From Sphingomonas sp. LT1P40 (GTDB taxonomy: Bacteria > Pseudomonadota > Alphaproteobacteria > Sphingomonadales > Sphingomonadaceae), in contig NZ_JAXOJT010000002.1 in assembly GCF_036663835.1 (NCBI RefSeq), forward strand, positions 186,001 to 250,000: DNA of 64,000 nucleotides, given 5' to 3'. A model generated the notes under the pieces. That model ran no database searches and had not been told where the DNA came from. It was given only the letters and a program-made list of their open reading frames with translations. How positions within the stretch are numbered: the stretch's first letter is position 1; each line of letters begins with the position of its first letter. Positions 63,494 through 64,000 of the stretch are shown in pieces. Position numbers and translations under genes: made by a program.

Positions 63494-64000
63494 ATGGGTG
63501 AGTTCGACGCAGCGGGGGATATCGTCAGCGGCGGCCTGATGGCACGCGCTGTCGAACCGGGTCATGGCGAGGGCGAGGATGCGCATCACGGCCCGTGCCT
63601 GAACTGCGGCACCACCCTGGCTGGTCCCTATTGCCACCGCTGTGGACAGACGGCGCATGTCCACCGCACGATCGGCGCGATCGGGCACGAGATCCTGCAC
63701 GGCGTCGTCCATTTCGAGGGCAAGCTGTGGAACACGCTGCCATTGCTGTTCCTGCGCCCCGGCGAGCTGACCCGCCGCTATATCCATGGCGAGCGCGCCT
63801 ATTTCGTGTCGCCGATGGCGATGTTCCTGTTCTCCGTCTTCACGATGTTCGCGGTGCTGCAGATCATGGGCGTGTCGCCCCCCGCCGAACTCGGCAGCAA
63901 ACAATTTGCGCAGGGAATGGAAGTTGCGCGCAAACCGACCGAGGACAAACTTGCCCAGCTGCGCGACACCCGCGCAACGGCGGCCAAAGGCAGCGCCCGG
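63494..64000 (+). CDS. DUF3667 family membrane protein (partial, runs off the edge)
   Basis: At least 169 residues from ATG 63494, open to the window end. Two Cys pairs (CLNCGTTLAGPYCHRCGQ) form a zinc ribbon, followed by HRTIGAIGHEILHGVVHFEGKLWNTLPLLFLRPGELTRRYIHGERAYFVSPMAMFLFSVF with a membrane segment. This is the DUF3667 pattern, of unknown function. It is divergent from proA with a 75-base gap. Confidence 0.88.
   Translation, partial: MGEFDAAGDIVSGGLMARAVEPGHGEGEDAHHGPCLNCGTTLAGPYCHRCGQTAHVHRTIGAIGHEILHGVVHFEGKLWNTLPLLFLRPGELTRRYIHGERAYFVSPMAMFLFSVFTMFAVLQIMGVSPPAELGSKQFAQGMEVARKPTEDKLAQLRDTRATAAKGSAR

Overview
The window is a high-GC chromosomal segment from an alphaproteobacterium, most likely a sphingomonad (Sphingomonas or a close relative). 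The main signs are a CcrM-type GANTC methyltransferase, an UrcA family protein, a ubiquinol-cytochrome c chaperone of the CBP3 type, a two-part PntA transhydrogenase with a nearby 40-residue cytochrome oxidase subunit IV-type protein, the proA-nadD-rsfS-rlmH-envC-ctpA run, and many intergenic stem-loop repeats. No rRNA, CRISPR array, intact prophage or intact insertion sequence was seen. There is one tRNA, Lys-TTT.

Region by region. 1-5.5 kb: tail of a secreted protein, then a ligase-associated DNA repair set (PdeM phosphoesterase, Lhr-like helicase, divergent metallo-beta-lactamase exonuclease) with a secreted aspartyl protease between; no ATP-dependent ligase is adjacent. 5.5-12 kb: YnfA, a sirtuin, a nitrilase, the lepB-rnc-era operon, pgi and a PhnA-domain protein. 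12-21 kb: glutathione reductase, a dicarboxylate symporter, glmM, a DUF1272 protein, a frameshifted ketopantoate reductase-like gene, two secreted proteins, thiD and rnhB. 21-30 kb: UrcA protein divergent from a membrane-anchored winged-helix regulator, isocitrate lyase, ccrM with a GANTC-rich upstream region, folP, and an NtrC-type regulator. 30-35 kb: the pnt operon, a membrane protein, a winged-helix protein and tRNA-Lys. 35-39 kb: aguB, a small protein, folK, a decayed IS30-type transposase and secreted proteins. 39-47.5 kb: a thioester-type alpha-2-macroglobulin with pbpC.

47.5-54.6 kb: a gap with a strongly structured candidate RNA, an RcnB-like protein, bamE, a CBP3-type chaperone with a DUF177/YceD protein, a double winged-helix protein, a small protein with 22 consecutive prolines, and a putative DNA repair cluster (DUF4130-UdgX fusion, hemerythrin, radical SAM protein). 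54.6-63.4 kb: a long minus-strand array running proA, antitoxin, toxin, nadD, rsfS, rlmH, envC-like, ctpA, dsbB, coq7, a secreted protein and a polytopic membrane protein. A DUF3667 protein runs off the right edge.

Most genes are housekeeping: folate (folP, folK), cell wall (glmM, pbpC, envC, ctpA), RNA processing (rnc, era, rnhB, rlmH, rsfS), redox and energy (pnt, gor, coq7, CBP3) and protein export or folding (lepB, bamE, dsbB). The least ordinary points are the UdgX-hemerythrin-radical SAM cluster, the toxin-antitoxin pair translationally joined to nadD, the structured RNA candidate after pbpC, the polyproline protein, and the palindromic repeats that sit in promoters and even supply a ribosome binding site.
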